64,000 nucleotides of DNA, taken from contig CAZLNR010000002.1 of NCBI GenBank assembly GCA_964561035.1, positions 58,591 through 122,590 on the forward strand. Direction: 5' to 3'. Source of the DNA: XYD2-FULL-39-9 sp964561035. Its GTDB lineage: Bacteria; Patescibacteriota; Patescibacteriia; Magasanikbacterales; GWA2-37-8. The notes below the pieces were generated by a model that saw nothing but the letters and a program-made list of their open reading frames with translations, made no database searches and was not told the DNA's origin. The position numbers and the translations under genes are program-made. Every line of letters starts with the position of its first letter. The stretch's first letter is position 1. Of this stretch, positions 32,835 through 40,898 are shown piece by piece.

Positions 32835-34963
32835 ATGTTCATCTTTTCTTATACTGCCGCTGTTATTGCTATGATGTGTGTAGCGATGGCAGCGGTTATC
32901 TTAATAAAAAAACGCGATATTTTATCGCGATGTGTTGCGTTATATACGCTTGGGGTTGGGGTTTGGAATATATCAAATGCGTTCGCAGATATTTCTTGGA
33001 GCATATTTACGGCGCGATTCTGGTCTGCGGCAGCCTTAGCCGGCTCAATGATATTTTTGGTTCTGTATATTATTTTTTTAGAACAGTTTTTAACCAAAAA
33101 ATATTTTAAAAATAGGCGGGTTGCTCTTTTGGTGTTAGTTCCGGCTATTACTTTTGTTTTTGTTGCATGTACGCCGCTATATATTGTGGANNNNNNNNNN
33201 NNNNNNNNNNNNNNNNNNNNNNNNNNNNNNNNNNNNNNNNNNNNNNNNNNNNNNNNNNNNNNNNNNNNNNNNNNNNNNNNNNNNNNNNNNTAGTTCCGGC
33301 TATTACTTTTGTTTTTGTTGCATGTACGCCGCTATATATTGTGGAAGTGGTTATCACTGGTAATACGCCGGCAATTACCGTGCCCGGCAGTGTAAATTAT
33401 GCGGTATTGATATATGTAGTTTCTCTTTTGTTGTACGGTTTATTGCGGTTGCGATCTCAATATCAAAATCTTACTTGGATAAAAAAACGGCAAATTTTAT
33501 ATGTGAAGGCAGGGTTTTTAATCTGCCTTTTTTCGGGCATAATTTTTACAGTCGTACTGCCATTTTTCGGCTATTTTTTATTTTTTTCGCTAGCCGGGCA
33601 GTTTACTTTGGCAGTTGTGATTCTAACCGCATACAGCATCTTCAAGCATAATTTTTTAGACATTACCATTATTATTCGACGCAGTGTTATTTTTGCTTGC
33701 CTATCCTTCGGTATTATTAGTCTATATCTCGTGTTATTGTTTTTTGTGCAGAATATTTTTTTTCATACTAATCAAAAAGCTTATCTCGTTACCAGTCTTA
33801 TCACGTGTTTATTTGGCGTGTTTTCTGTGCCAAAAATAGATTCATTTTTGCGCCGGGTTACGGATGGGATATTCTTTAAAGATTCATATGATCCTGCTGA
33901 GGTGCTAGCGCAATTAAGTGAGATATTAAATAAAAAGTTGCGCCTGGATGATGTGGTAACTGAAACTGTAAGCGTGTTAAAACGGCAGTTGAAAATTGCG
34001 GATGCGCATATTAGCACTGTATTTACAGATAAAAAAAGCGGCGGGGAAGCTGTTGCTATACCTGTTATGCAGAATATTTCAGTGGTGGTACCGCTCGGTG
34101 ATATGCCAAAGCAGGCCGGGGCTCTTTTTCTTGGGCCAAAATTATCCGGCGATCCATATACGGAAGCAGATTTAGATTTGCTTAAAACATTTTCATATCA
34201 AATGACGCTGGCTTTGGAAAAATCACGGCTATATGAGCAGGTGAAAGATTATTCAAAAAATTTGGAAGAAAAAATCGCGGATCGCACCGAAGAGTTAGTG
34301 CGCTTACAGGAAAAGCAGTCACAAGAATTGTTTGAGATAGCGCACGAATTGCAAACACCGCTTACTATTTTAAAAAATGACTTGCATGCGCTGATTCGCG
34401 CTAATACGCATAATGATACGCTGCCGCAGTTAGAAAAAAATATTGATCGAGTCTCTCGGTTTATTAATAGCTTATTGCGTTTAGCAAAAATGGATTTTAC
34501 GGAACAAATTGAAATGAGGCCTATTTCCTTGAGTGATTTATTGCTGGAGTTGACTGAAGAGTTTGAAGTGATTGCGCAAGAAAGCGGCATGAAGTTATGC
34601 TCTCATATCGCACAAGGTATTATGATAAAAGGTGATCGTAACAAGATTGTGGAGATGGTGAGTAATCTGGTAAGCAATGCGATGAAGTATAACGCTCATG
34701 AAATGCGCGTGGATGTATTGTTGGAAAAACAAGGCAGCCAAGCGGTGTTATCGATTGCGGATACAGGTGTGGGAATTGCAGCCTATGATATTCCATATAT
34801 TTTTGATCGATTTTTTCGCGCCGAAGATGTGTCTGGCAGCGGTACAGGATTAGGGCTGGCAATCTGTAAAAAAATAGTTCATATGCATGGCGGAACTATT
34901 GAGGTAGAAAGCGAGAAAGGCGAAGGAGCCAGATTTGTGGTGCGTCTTCCGCTTTTGTCTTAG
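32835..34963 (+). CDS. Sensor histidine kinase with 7TM-type N-terminus (interrupted by an N gap)
   Basis: After removal of the artefactual gap and one 55-base copy, the frame is open for 657 residues. About seven to eight membrane helices occupy residues 1-255 (His_kinase_7TM plan), then a GAF-like region (about 275-410) and a coiled coil. H-box IAHELQTPLT follows with His452, N-box MVSNLVSNAMKYN, G1 ADTGVGI and G2 GSGTGLGLAICKK. It senses an unknown signal at the membrane; partner regulator at 31287. The start is 6 bases after the GNAT stop. Confidence 0.9.
33191..33290. other. 100-N scaffold gap with identical 55-base flanks
   Basis: The 55 bases at 33136-33190 and at 33291-33345 are identical (both begin TAGTTCCGGC and end ATTGTGGA). 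Removing 155 bases restores a single kinase frame, so the gap is an unmerged k-mer overlap. Confidence 0.97.
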
Positions 34964-34971
34964 AAGAACAT

Positions 34972-34996
34972 AAAAACACCCGAGGCGGGTGTTTTT
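34972..34996. terminator. Bidirectional terminator between kinase and HU genes
   Basis: AAAAACACCCG, loop AGG, CGGGTGTTTTT: serves both convergent genes. Confidence 0.9.
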
Positions 34997-35019
34997 ATTT
35001 TTGTAACTAGTTACAAATT

Positions 35020-35295
35020 TTATTTTAATGCATCTTTCAAACCTTTGCCAGCTTTGAATTTTGGTACGGTGACAGCTGGAATTTGAATTTTTTCGGAAGG
35101 GTTTTGTGGGTTAACGCCCTGTCTGGCAGCGCGTTTTTTGGCGGAGAATGCGCCAAAACCGGTCAAGACCACTTCGTCGCCCTTTTTTAATTTGGCGATG
35201 ATAGTATCAAGAATCGCGTTTAGTGTATCTTCAACTTGGCGTTTAGGCAAGTTCATTTTTTCAGCAACTTCTTGCGATAAATCTGCTTTATTCAT
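35020..35295 (-). CDS. hup: HU-family DNA-binding protein
   Basis: 91 residues, exact HU length. MNKADLSQEVAEKMNLP, GDEVVLTGFGAFSAKKRAARQGVNPQNP (parts: VVLTGFGAFSAKKRA and GVNPQNPSEKIQIPA), PKFKAGKGLKDAL. Dimeric nucleoid protein that bends DNA. It has a clear ribosome site AGGGGGTGA before the ATG. Monocistronic, with a shared terminator. Confidence 0.97.
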   Translation of the reverse strand: MNKADLSQEVAEKMNLPKRQVEDTLNAILDTIIAKLKKGDEVVLTGFGAFSAKKRAARQGVNPQNPSEKIQIPAVTVPKFKAGKGLKDALK

Positions 35296-35447
35296 ATTGT
35301 CACCCCCTTTCTATATTGTGCTTGTTGCATATCAGGATTGCTTCAATCTATATGATAATGACAAGATTTCTATCTGCTTAAATTATAACACGGGTAATGT
35401 TTTTTGCCTATCTTTAGCAAATATATTTATCCACACGCTATAATTAA

Positions 35448-36974
35448 TTATTTAGCGTATTCAACTACGCGTGTTTCTCTGATAATTGTAACCCTAATTT
35501 CACCAGGGTATTGTAATTCTTGTTCAATTTTTCTGGCAATGTCTTTAGCAAGCTGGAAGGCAGAGTAATCATCAACCTCATTTGGCTTAACAAAGACGCG
35601 TACTTCGCGTCCGGCTTGAATAGCGTATACTTTATCAATGCCAGGGAAGCCGCTTGCGGTTTTTTCCAACTCTTCAAGACGAGCCACAAATTGTTCGTAG
35701 CTATCTTTGCGAGCGCCAACTCGAGCGCCAGAAATAGCGTCGGCTGCTTTGGCGATCGATGCGTAGATGTTATAGGTTTTATCTTGATGGTGGGTAAGAG
35801 CAGTTTGGCAAATATCCTCATCCATATTGAATTTTTTGAGGATCATAAAGCCGATTTCAGGATGTGAACCTTGGGTTTCTTGGTCAACTGCTTTACCAAT
35901 GTCATGGAAGAAGCCGCATTTCTTTGCTTTGGCGGCGTCTAAACCTAACTCGCTGGCAATCATACCAGCCAAGTAGCCAGTTTCCATGGAGTGGTTAATA
36001 ATATTTTGTCCGTAACTAGTGCGGTATTTTAATCTTCCGACAATACTAACCAGTTTTGGATCAATGCCGGTAATGCCCATTTTATACAATGCTTCTTCGC
36101 CGGCTTTTTTAATATCAATTGCCAAATCTTGCTTGGCTTTTTCGATAAACTCTTCAATGCGTGCTGGTTGGATACGTCCATCAGCCATGAGTTTTTCTAA
36201 TGCTAATTTTGCAATTTGTCTGCGAATAGGGGAGAATCCAGAAACAACAATGGCATCTGGAGTGTCGTCAATGATAAGTTCACAGCCAGTAAGTTTTTCA
36301 ATGGTTTTAATGTTGCGGCCTTCTTTACCGATAATACGGCCCTTCATGTCTTCGCTGGTCAGGTGTACGGTGGTGGAAGTAATTTCTGCAGCATGGGATG
36401 AGGCGCAGCGCTGTACAGCGTCAGCAATTAGTTCGCGAGCTTTTTCGTCGTATGCCTCTGTTGATTCCTTATCTAGCTTAAGTAATCGAGCAGTAAGATC
36501 TGACTTGCTTTGCTCCTCCATGCGTTTTAAGAGTTGTTCAACAGCCTGTTCTTTGTTTAGGTTTGAGATAGCCTGTAACTTTTCTACTTCCTGTTCTTTT
36601 AATTTTTCTATCTCAGTTTTCACCTGTTGAATTTTGTTTGCCTGTTCTTGGATTTTTTGTTTGTTGTTTTCCAGTTCGGTCAACTTTTGATCAAACATGG
36701 TTTCACGGCGTTCCAGTCTTTCCTGGATATTGTGTAATTCTTGTCGAATTTGCTTTTCTTCTTTCTTTGCTTCATCCAGCAATTGGGCAGATTTTTCTTT
36801 GCCCTGCAGGATTATTTCTTGTTGCTGAGTTTTGGCATCAGCTAAAAGCTTCTCTGCCTTTGCTTCAATGGAATTGGCTTGGTTTTGCGCCATTTTTTTA
36901 CGGAGTATGTATCCGATACCTGTGCCACCACCGACGCCGGCAAGGGTTATAAGAACCCAGATAGCAGTATTCAT
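35448..36974 (-). CDS. rny: Ribonuclease Y
   Basis: 508 residues. N-terminal membrane anchor (3-22), long coiled coil (about 30-190), KH domain (about 200-260, MKGRIIGKEGRNIKTIE), and HD domain with NHSMETGYLAGMIA and GFFHDIGKAVD. Membrane-bound endoribonuclease that starts mRNA decay in bacteria lacking RNase E. All HD metal ligands are present. Separated from upstream genes by the ncRNA-like region 37030-37324. Confidence 0.97.
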   Translation of the reverse strand: MNTAIWVLITLAGVGGGTGIGYILRKKMAQNQANSIEAKAEKLLADAKTQQQEIILQGKEKSAQLLDEAKKEEKQIRQELHNIQERLERRETMFDQKLTELENNKQKIQEQANKIQQVKTEIEKLKEQEVEKLQAISNLNKEQAVEQLLKRMEEQSKSDLTARLLKLDKESTEAYDEKARELIADAVQRCASSHAAEITSTTVHLTSEDMKGRIIGKEGRNIKTIEKLTGCELIIDDTPDAIVVSGFSPIRRQIAKLALEKLMADGRIQPARIEEFIEKAKQDLAIDIKKAGEEALYKMGITGIDPKLVSIVGRLKYRTSYGQNIINHSMETGYLAGMIASELGLDAAKAKKCGFFHDIGKAVDQETQGSHPEIGFMILKKFNMDEDICQTALTHHQDKTYNIYASIAKAADAISGARVGARKDSYEQFVARLEELEKTASGFPGIDKVYAIQAGREVRVFVKPNEVDDYSAFQLAKDIARKIEQELQYPGEIRVTIIRETRVVEYAK

Positions 36975-37029
36975 ATAGTTTAAAGTGTACTTCCTCGCTT
37001 GGCATTTTTTTTAAAATATTGCCAAACTT

Positions 37030-37290
37030 CGGCGGTACAAAAAAATTCACTTTTTAAGTGTTTTTATTAGTACCTGTTGAAGAAATATGGCCTTATGAAG
37101 CAATCTGCTTGAGAAGCTGTAATGGTGCTGCAAAAAGACTAGGCAGATGTGCCTGTTGTAGTGTTCCGAAAGCTGGTTTTTTCGCAGTGTTACGCATAAA
37201 CAGTGTATTTTTCAAACAATCGTTTTGTTCCAATACTTCTTAACGGTTACGGAATAAAAAGACTTAAAAATCGTTAATTATTTAATGATG
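37030..37290 (-). ncRNA. Candidate leftward non-coding RNA or small-peptide gene
   Basis: This 355-bp region between rny and the next gene has no long ORF. A minus-strand promoter (37296-37324) would start RNA near 37289; a hairpin CACTT / AAGTG followed by seven T (about 37030-37060 on the minus strand) could end it after about 250 bases. Inside are hairpin AGGCA-CATC-TGCCT (about 37138-37153) and a 34-codon minus-strand frame (37093-37197, MRNTAKKPAFGTLQQAHLP...) without a ribosome site. Either a small RNA or a leader for rny is possible. Confidence 0.4.
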
Positions 37291-37295
37291 TGCGT

Positions 37296-37324
37296 ATGGT
37301 AACATTGCAGGCCTGTTTTGTCAA
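37296..37324 (-). promoter_or_regulatory. Minus-strand promoter upstream of the candidate ncRNA
   Basis: On the minus strand TTGACA (37324-37319), 17 bases, TACCAT (37301-37296). Confidence 0.6.
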
Positions 37325-37329
37325 ACTGC

Positions 37330-37542
37330 CTAGATGTCGGTTTCCCAGACACCTCGTTCTTGTCCGCCGTCACTTTTTGGTTTTTCAGCGGGTTGTGGTG
37401 GTGGAGTGATGTCTATTTCAACTACCGGTCTTGGCGGTGGGTTTTGCTGTTCTTTTTCACGCTCAATTCTTCGTTGGATCTCTTCTGGAGATACAGGAGG
37501 GGTTTGATCCGGGTTTGGCATCCATTCTATTGGTTTTGGCAT
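37330..37542 (-). CDS. Short proline-rich hypothetical protein
   Basis: 70 residues, very rich in Pro, Glu and Gln (MPNPDQTPPVSPEEIQRRIE, QNPPPRPVVEIDITPPPQP). Probably disordered, no membrane segment. It starts 19 bases after truB on the same strand, suggesting co-transcription. Low complexity makes the call uncertain, but the absence of rare codons and the tight spacing favour a real gene. Confidence 0.5.
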   Translation of the reverse strand: MPKPIEWMPNPDQTPPVSPEEIQRRIEREKEQQNPPPRPVVEIDITPPPQPAEKPKSDGGQERGVWETDI

Positions 37543-37561
37543 ATTTTATAGCTTAGTCTAT

Positions 37562-38227
37562 TTAAGTTAAATTTATAGCGTTAGATAAAGAATACGGGCC
37601 AATGCGCGTACGAGTTAGTTCTTGGCAGTATGCCCCGATGCCTAATTTCTCGCCAATGTCTTGTGCAAGAGTGCGGATGTAGGTGCCAGCAGAACATTCA
37701 ACTTCTACGGTAAGAAGCGGCCAGTTATATTCCAGCAGGTGTATGTTCATTATTTCTATTTGATTTGGTTTTCTTTCTATCTCAATGCCTTTTCTGGCCA
37801 ATGTGTATAGCCGTTGGCCATTTATTTTCTTTGCGGAAAACATGGGCGGTGTTTGCATTTGCATGCCTGTCATTGAATGTAGCACCTCGGTGATTCTGTC
37901 TTTATCGGGAATTTGAGCATCTGTCACAGTGTTTTCGGTAATTACTCCGGTTTTATCTTGGGTGGTGCTGGTTTTCCCTAGCATAATCACAGCCCGGTAT
38001 GTTTTGGGCATTTCTTTGCACCGGTCGAGCTGTTTGGTTGCTTCTCGTCCTACGCCAATAATAAGCAAACCGGTGGCAAACGGATCAAGTGTTCCGGCGT
38101 GGCCAACTTTAACTCGTTTTTGTTTGCTATCGGTACGCAGTGCGGCAGTATCCGCGTGTTTGCGTATATAGGCAACAGCATCAAAGCTAGTCCAGCCCTC
38201 AGGCTTGTTTACAAGTAAAAAATTCAT
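37562..38227 (-). CDS. truB: tRNA pseudouridine-55 synthase TruB
   Basis: 222 residues from MNFLLVNKPEGWTS; the longer frame to 38332 would overlap the infB promoter and is not used. Catalytic GHAGTLDPFATGLL with Asp48, KTYRAVIMLG, and the late SAGTYIRTLAQDIG. It makes the T-loop pseudouridine in tRNAs. The C-terminal PUA domain of E. coli TruB is missing, common in short bacterial forms. Divergent from infB. Confidence 0.95.
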   Translation of the reverse strand: MNFLLVNKPEGWTSFDAVAYIRKHADTAALRTDSKQKRVKVGHAGTLDPFATGLLIIGVGREATKQLDRCKEMPKTYRAVIMLGKTSTTQDKTGVITENTVTDAQIPDKDRITEVLHSMTGMQMQTPPMFSAKKINGQRLYTLARKGIEIERKPNQIEIMNIHLLEYNWPLLTVEVECSAGTYIRTLAQDIGEKLGIGAYCQELTRTRIGPYSLSNAINLT

Positions 38228-38275
38228 ATAGCCGGTATGATAAATGGAAATATGGAAAAACACAACATGCTTTGG

Positions 38276-38304
38276 TTGACTTTTCAGAGCCAGTTCTATA
38301 TAAT
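38276..38304 (+). promoter_or_regulatory. Promoter of infB
   Basis: TTGACT (38276-38281), 17 bases, TATAAT (38299-38304). The start would lie near 38311, giving a leader of about 27 bases. Confidence 0.85.
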
Positions 38305-38337
38305 ATTGGGTATTACTCTTTCTAAACATCAAATTGC

Positions 38338-40356
38338 ATGAATGTTACCGAACTAGCCCGAAAACTTAAAATACACCCGCAAAAAATGCTCCAAATTCTG
38401 CCGGAGTTTGGTTTTGATATTGGTGCAAAAGCAGTTAAAGTTGATGACAGAGTAGCTCAGCAGATTCAAAAAGAGTGGAAACGTATTAAGTTTATTTTGG
38501 AAGATAGAGAGCAGAAAGAAAAAGAAAAACAGAAAGAGTTGGAAAAGGAAGCTCGTAAAAGCAGTGGTGTTACAGTAATGATTCCAGAAAAAATAACTGT
38601 GAAACAACTGTCTGATATTTTGCAGATGCCGGTAAACCGCCTCATTATGGAGTTTATGAAAAATGGTATTTTGGCAACGCAAAATGAAAATATCGATCAT
38701 GATACAGCCGCGCTGGTTGCTCAAGAGCTCGGTTTTACGATTGCAGACAATACTGCCGCTGAGGCTTCGTCAGCTGAAAGCGCTCATGTAGAAAATTTAG
38801 AAAATATTTTAGGAAAAGACGCCCATGTTTCTCGAGCGCCTGTTATTGTGGTTATGGGCCATGTAGATCACGGAAAAACAAAGTTGCTTGACTCAATCCG
38901 TAGTGCTAATGTGGTTGCGCAAGAAGCAGGCGGTATTACTCAGCATATTGGTGCGTATCAGGTAGTATGGAATAATCCTAAAACTAAAGAAAAATCACCG
39001 CTTACATTTATTGATACCCCAGGACACGAAGCTTTTTCTGTTATGCGCGGCCGCGGTGCCAAAGTTGCTGATATTGCTGTGTTGGTTGTGGCAGCTGATG
39101 ATAGTGTAAAGCCGCAGACTATTGAAGCAATCAAAATTATTAAGGCCGTAAAATTGCCGATTGTAGTGGCGATAAATAAAATAGATAAAGAAGGTGCAGA
39201 TGTGCAGCGAGTGCGCTCAGATTTGGCTCAACATGATGTTTTGGCAGAAGAGTGGGGTGGCGATGTTCCGATGGTAGAAATTTCTGCAAAACAAAATTTA
39301 AATATTGATAAACTGCTTGATGTTTTATTGTTGGTGGCTGATGTTCATGCTGATAGTATAAAGGCTAATCCGCATCGAGCCGCAGCCGGTACTGTCATTG
39401 AAGCCCATGTAGACAAAGGCGAAGGTCCGGTGGCAACCGTGCTTGTGCAAACAGGCACTCTCAAGCTCAACGATCCATTGGTAGTTAATGGAGAAATTTA
39501 CGGCAAGGTTCGCGCCATGAAAGATTACAAAGGTGAAAATTTATCTGAGGCAACTCCGAGCTGCCCAGCGCGTATTTTAGGTTTTAAAGTCGCGCCGCAG
39601 GTAGGAGATATTTTAGATGTTGGCAGCGCTGATTCTGCTCATAGTATCAATATTAAAGAAAAGAAAAACATTCAATCTGGCGCTGAAAAGAAATTAGTGT
39701 CTATGACAGCCGATCCTGAAGAAGAAGAGCAGAAAAAAGTTTTAAATATAGTTGTAAAAGCCGACACGCTTGGATCTTTAGAAGCTATAATTGGATCTTT
39801 AGAAAAAATTAAAAATGATGAAGTGAGTGTGCGTGTGGTAGGCAAGGGATTGGGAAATATTATGGCCGACGATGTGGCTAAAGCTGAAACAACACATGGT
39901 CTTATTTTTGGCTTCAATGTAACTCCGGTTTCATTGGCTAAAAACATGATACAAGACAAGAATATACAATTCTTACAATTCAGCGTTATTTATGATTTGA
40001 TTGACTTTGTAAAAGCTGAACTGAAAAAAATGTTGAATCCGGAAAAAGTTACGATTGAGCTTGGCTCATTGCGCATATCTGCTATATTTAGAACTGATCG
40101 CAGCAGTATGATTGTGGGCGGACGAGTTGAGTCTGGTAAAATTAAAAAAGATGCAAAGTTGCGCGTGAAAAGAAAAGGGGATATTATTGGTATAGGCAAA
40201 ATTTCTCAGTTACAATCTGGAAAACAAGCTGTAAATGAACTTCCTGAAGGCAACGAAGGCGGTTTGCAATTTGAGGGTAAATTAAAATTAGAAGTTGGCG
40301 ATGTGTTGGAAGCGTACCGAGAAGAAGAAAAAGAAAAGAAGCTGGTGCTTGAGTAG
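38338..40356 (+). CDS. infB: Translation initiation factor IF-2
   Basis: 672 residues, a short form with little of the N-terminal extension. IF2_N-like segment (about 75-125, ITVKQLSDILQMPVNRLIME), G domain with GHVDHGKT (174-181), DTPGHEAF, NKID, then domain II, IF-2 domain 3 and the C-terminal fMet-tRNA-binding domain (RSSMIVGGRVESGKIK). GTPase that places initiator tRNA on the 30S subunit. It is transcribed alone here, not with nusA as in many bacteria; nusA is 10 kb away at 50416. Confidence 0.97.
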   Translation: MNVTELARKLKIHPQKMLQILPEFGFDIGAKAVKVDDRVAQQIQKEWKRIKFILEDREQKEKEKQKELEKEARKSSGVTVMIPEKITVKQLSDILQMPVNRLIMEFMKNGILATQNENIDHDTAALVAQELGFTIADNTAAEASSAESAHVENLENILGKDAHVSRAPVIVVMGHVDHGKTKLLDSIRSANVVAQEAGGITQHIGAYQVVWNNPKTKEKSPLTFIDTPGHEAFSVMRGRGAKVADIAVLVVAADDSVKPQTIEAIKIIKAVKLPIVVAINKIDKEGADVQRVRSDLAQHDVLAEEWGGDVPMVEISAKQNLNIDKLLDVLLLVADVHADSIKANPHRAAAGTVIEAHVDKGEGPVATVLVQTGTLKLNDPLVVNGEIYGKVRAMKDYKGENLSEATPSCPARILGFKVAPQVGDILDVGSADSAHSINIKEKKNIQSGAEKKLVSMTADPEEEEQKKVLNIVVKADTLGSLEAIIGSLEKIKNDEVSVRVVGKGLGNIMADDVAKAETTHGLIFGFNVTPVSLAKNMIQDKNIQFLQFSVIYDLIDFVKAELKKMLNPEKVTIELGSLRISAIFRTDRSSMIVGGRVESGKIKKDAKLRVKRKGDIIGIGKISQLQSGKQAVNELPEGNEGGLQFEGKLKLEVGDVLEAYREEEKEKKLVLE

Positions 40357-40458
40357 CGTTATTATTAATTCTTGTATGCATGGGCTGTAGCCCGCGTATG
40401 CTTATTTATCGGAAAAAGTTAAACACATTTAATTTTTTCTTTCACTCTTTTCATACAT

Positions 40459-40779
40459 ATGGAGCATGTATTTACTGAAGCAAACTTTGATGCTGAAGTG
40501 TTAAAATCAACCACGCCTGTTTTTGTTGATTTTTGGGCAGCCTGGTGCGGTCCATGCCAAATGATGGGGCCGGTGGTAGAAGAAATGGCCAAAGCCTACG
40601 AAGGTAAAAATATAAAAATCGGCAAATGCAACGTCGATGAAAATCCAGAAATTGCCACCAAATATAACATCATGAGCATTCCTTCTTTTGTATTGTTTAA
40701 AGATGGGCAGCCGGTAGACCAGGTGGTTGGCGGCGTGCCAAAAGAAAAACTGCAAGCAATGATTGACAAGCACGTATAA
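40459..40779 (+). CDS. trxA: Thioredoxin
   Basis: 106 residues, standard length. Active site WAAWCGPCQMMGP with Cys30 and Cys33; cis-Pro loop SIPSFVLFKDGQ. Cytoplasmic disulfide reductant. Single gene with its own terminator. Confidence 0.97.
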   Translation: MEHVFTEANFDAEVLKSTTPVFVDFWAAWCGPCQMMGPVVEEMAKAYEGKNIKIGKCNVDENPEIATKYNIMSIPSFVLFKDGQPVDQVVGGVPKEKLQAMIDKHV

Positions 40780-40796
40780 ATAAAAAGCATATATAA

Positions 40797-40825
40797 AAAA
40801 GACAGCCTGAAAATGGCTGTCTTTT
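40797..40825 (+). terminator. Terminator of trxA
   Basis: AAAAGACAGCC, seven-base loop, GGCTGTCTTTT. Confidence 0.9.
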
Positions 40826-40838
40826 CTTGATTATTTGT

Positions 40839-40865
40839 CTATTCTTAGGTAAACTAAGAGAATAG
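40839..40865 (+). promoter_or_regulatory. Hairpin upstream of leuS
   Basis: CTATTCTTAG, loop GTAAA, CTAAGAGAATAG; two extra bases on the right arm. It lies 33 bases before the leuS ATG. Far too short for a T-box; an operator or leader hairpin is possible. Confidence 0.4.
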
Positions 40866-40898
40866 GTTTATTATGTTTCTATAAGTAAAGCTGAGATT

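Noticed and set aside
33136..33345. Real tandem duplication around the N run
   Set aside because: The copies are exactly 55 bases and identical, equal in length to those at the second gap; assembler overlap explains both.
36019..36630. 203-codon open frame antisense to rny
   Set aside because: Shadow of the RNase Y coding frame; composition and context show no independent gene.
37058..37243. Rightward 61-codon frame in the rny upstream gap
   Set aside because: No ribosome site, unlikely residue composition; the promoter and terminator signals of the gap point leftward.
40839..40865. T-box riboswitch before leuS
   Set aside because: The hairpin is 27 bases, and no antiterminator or T-box sequence is present.
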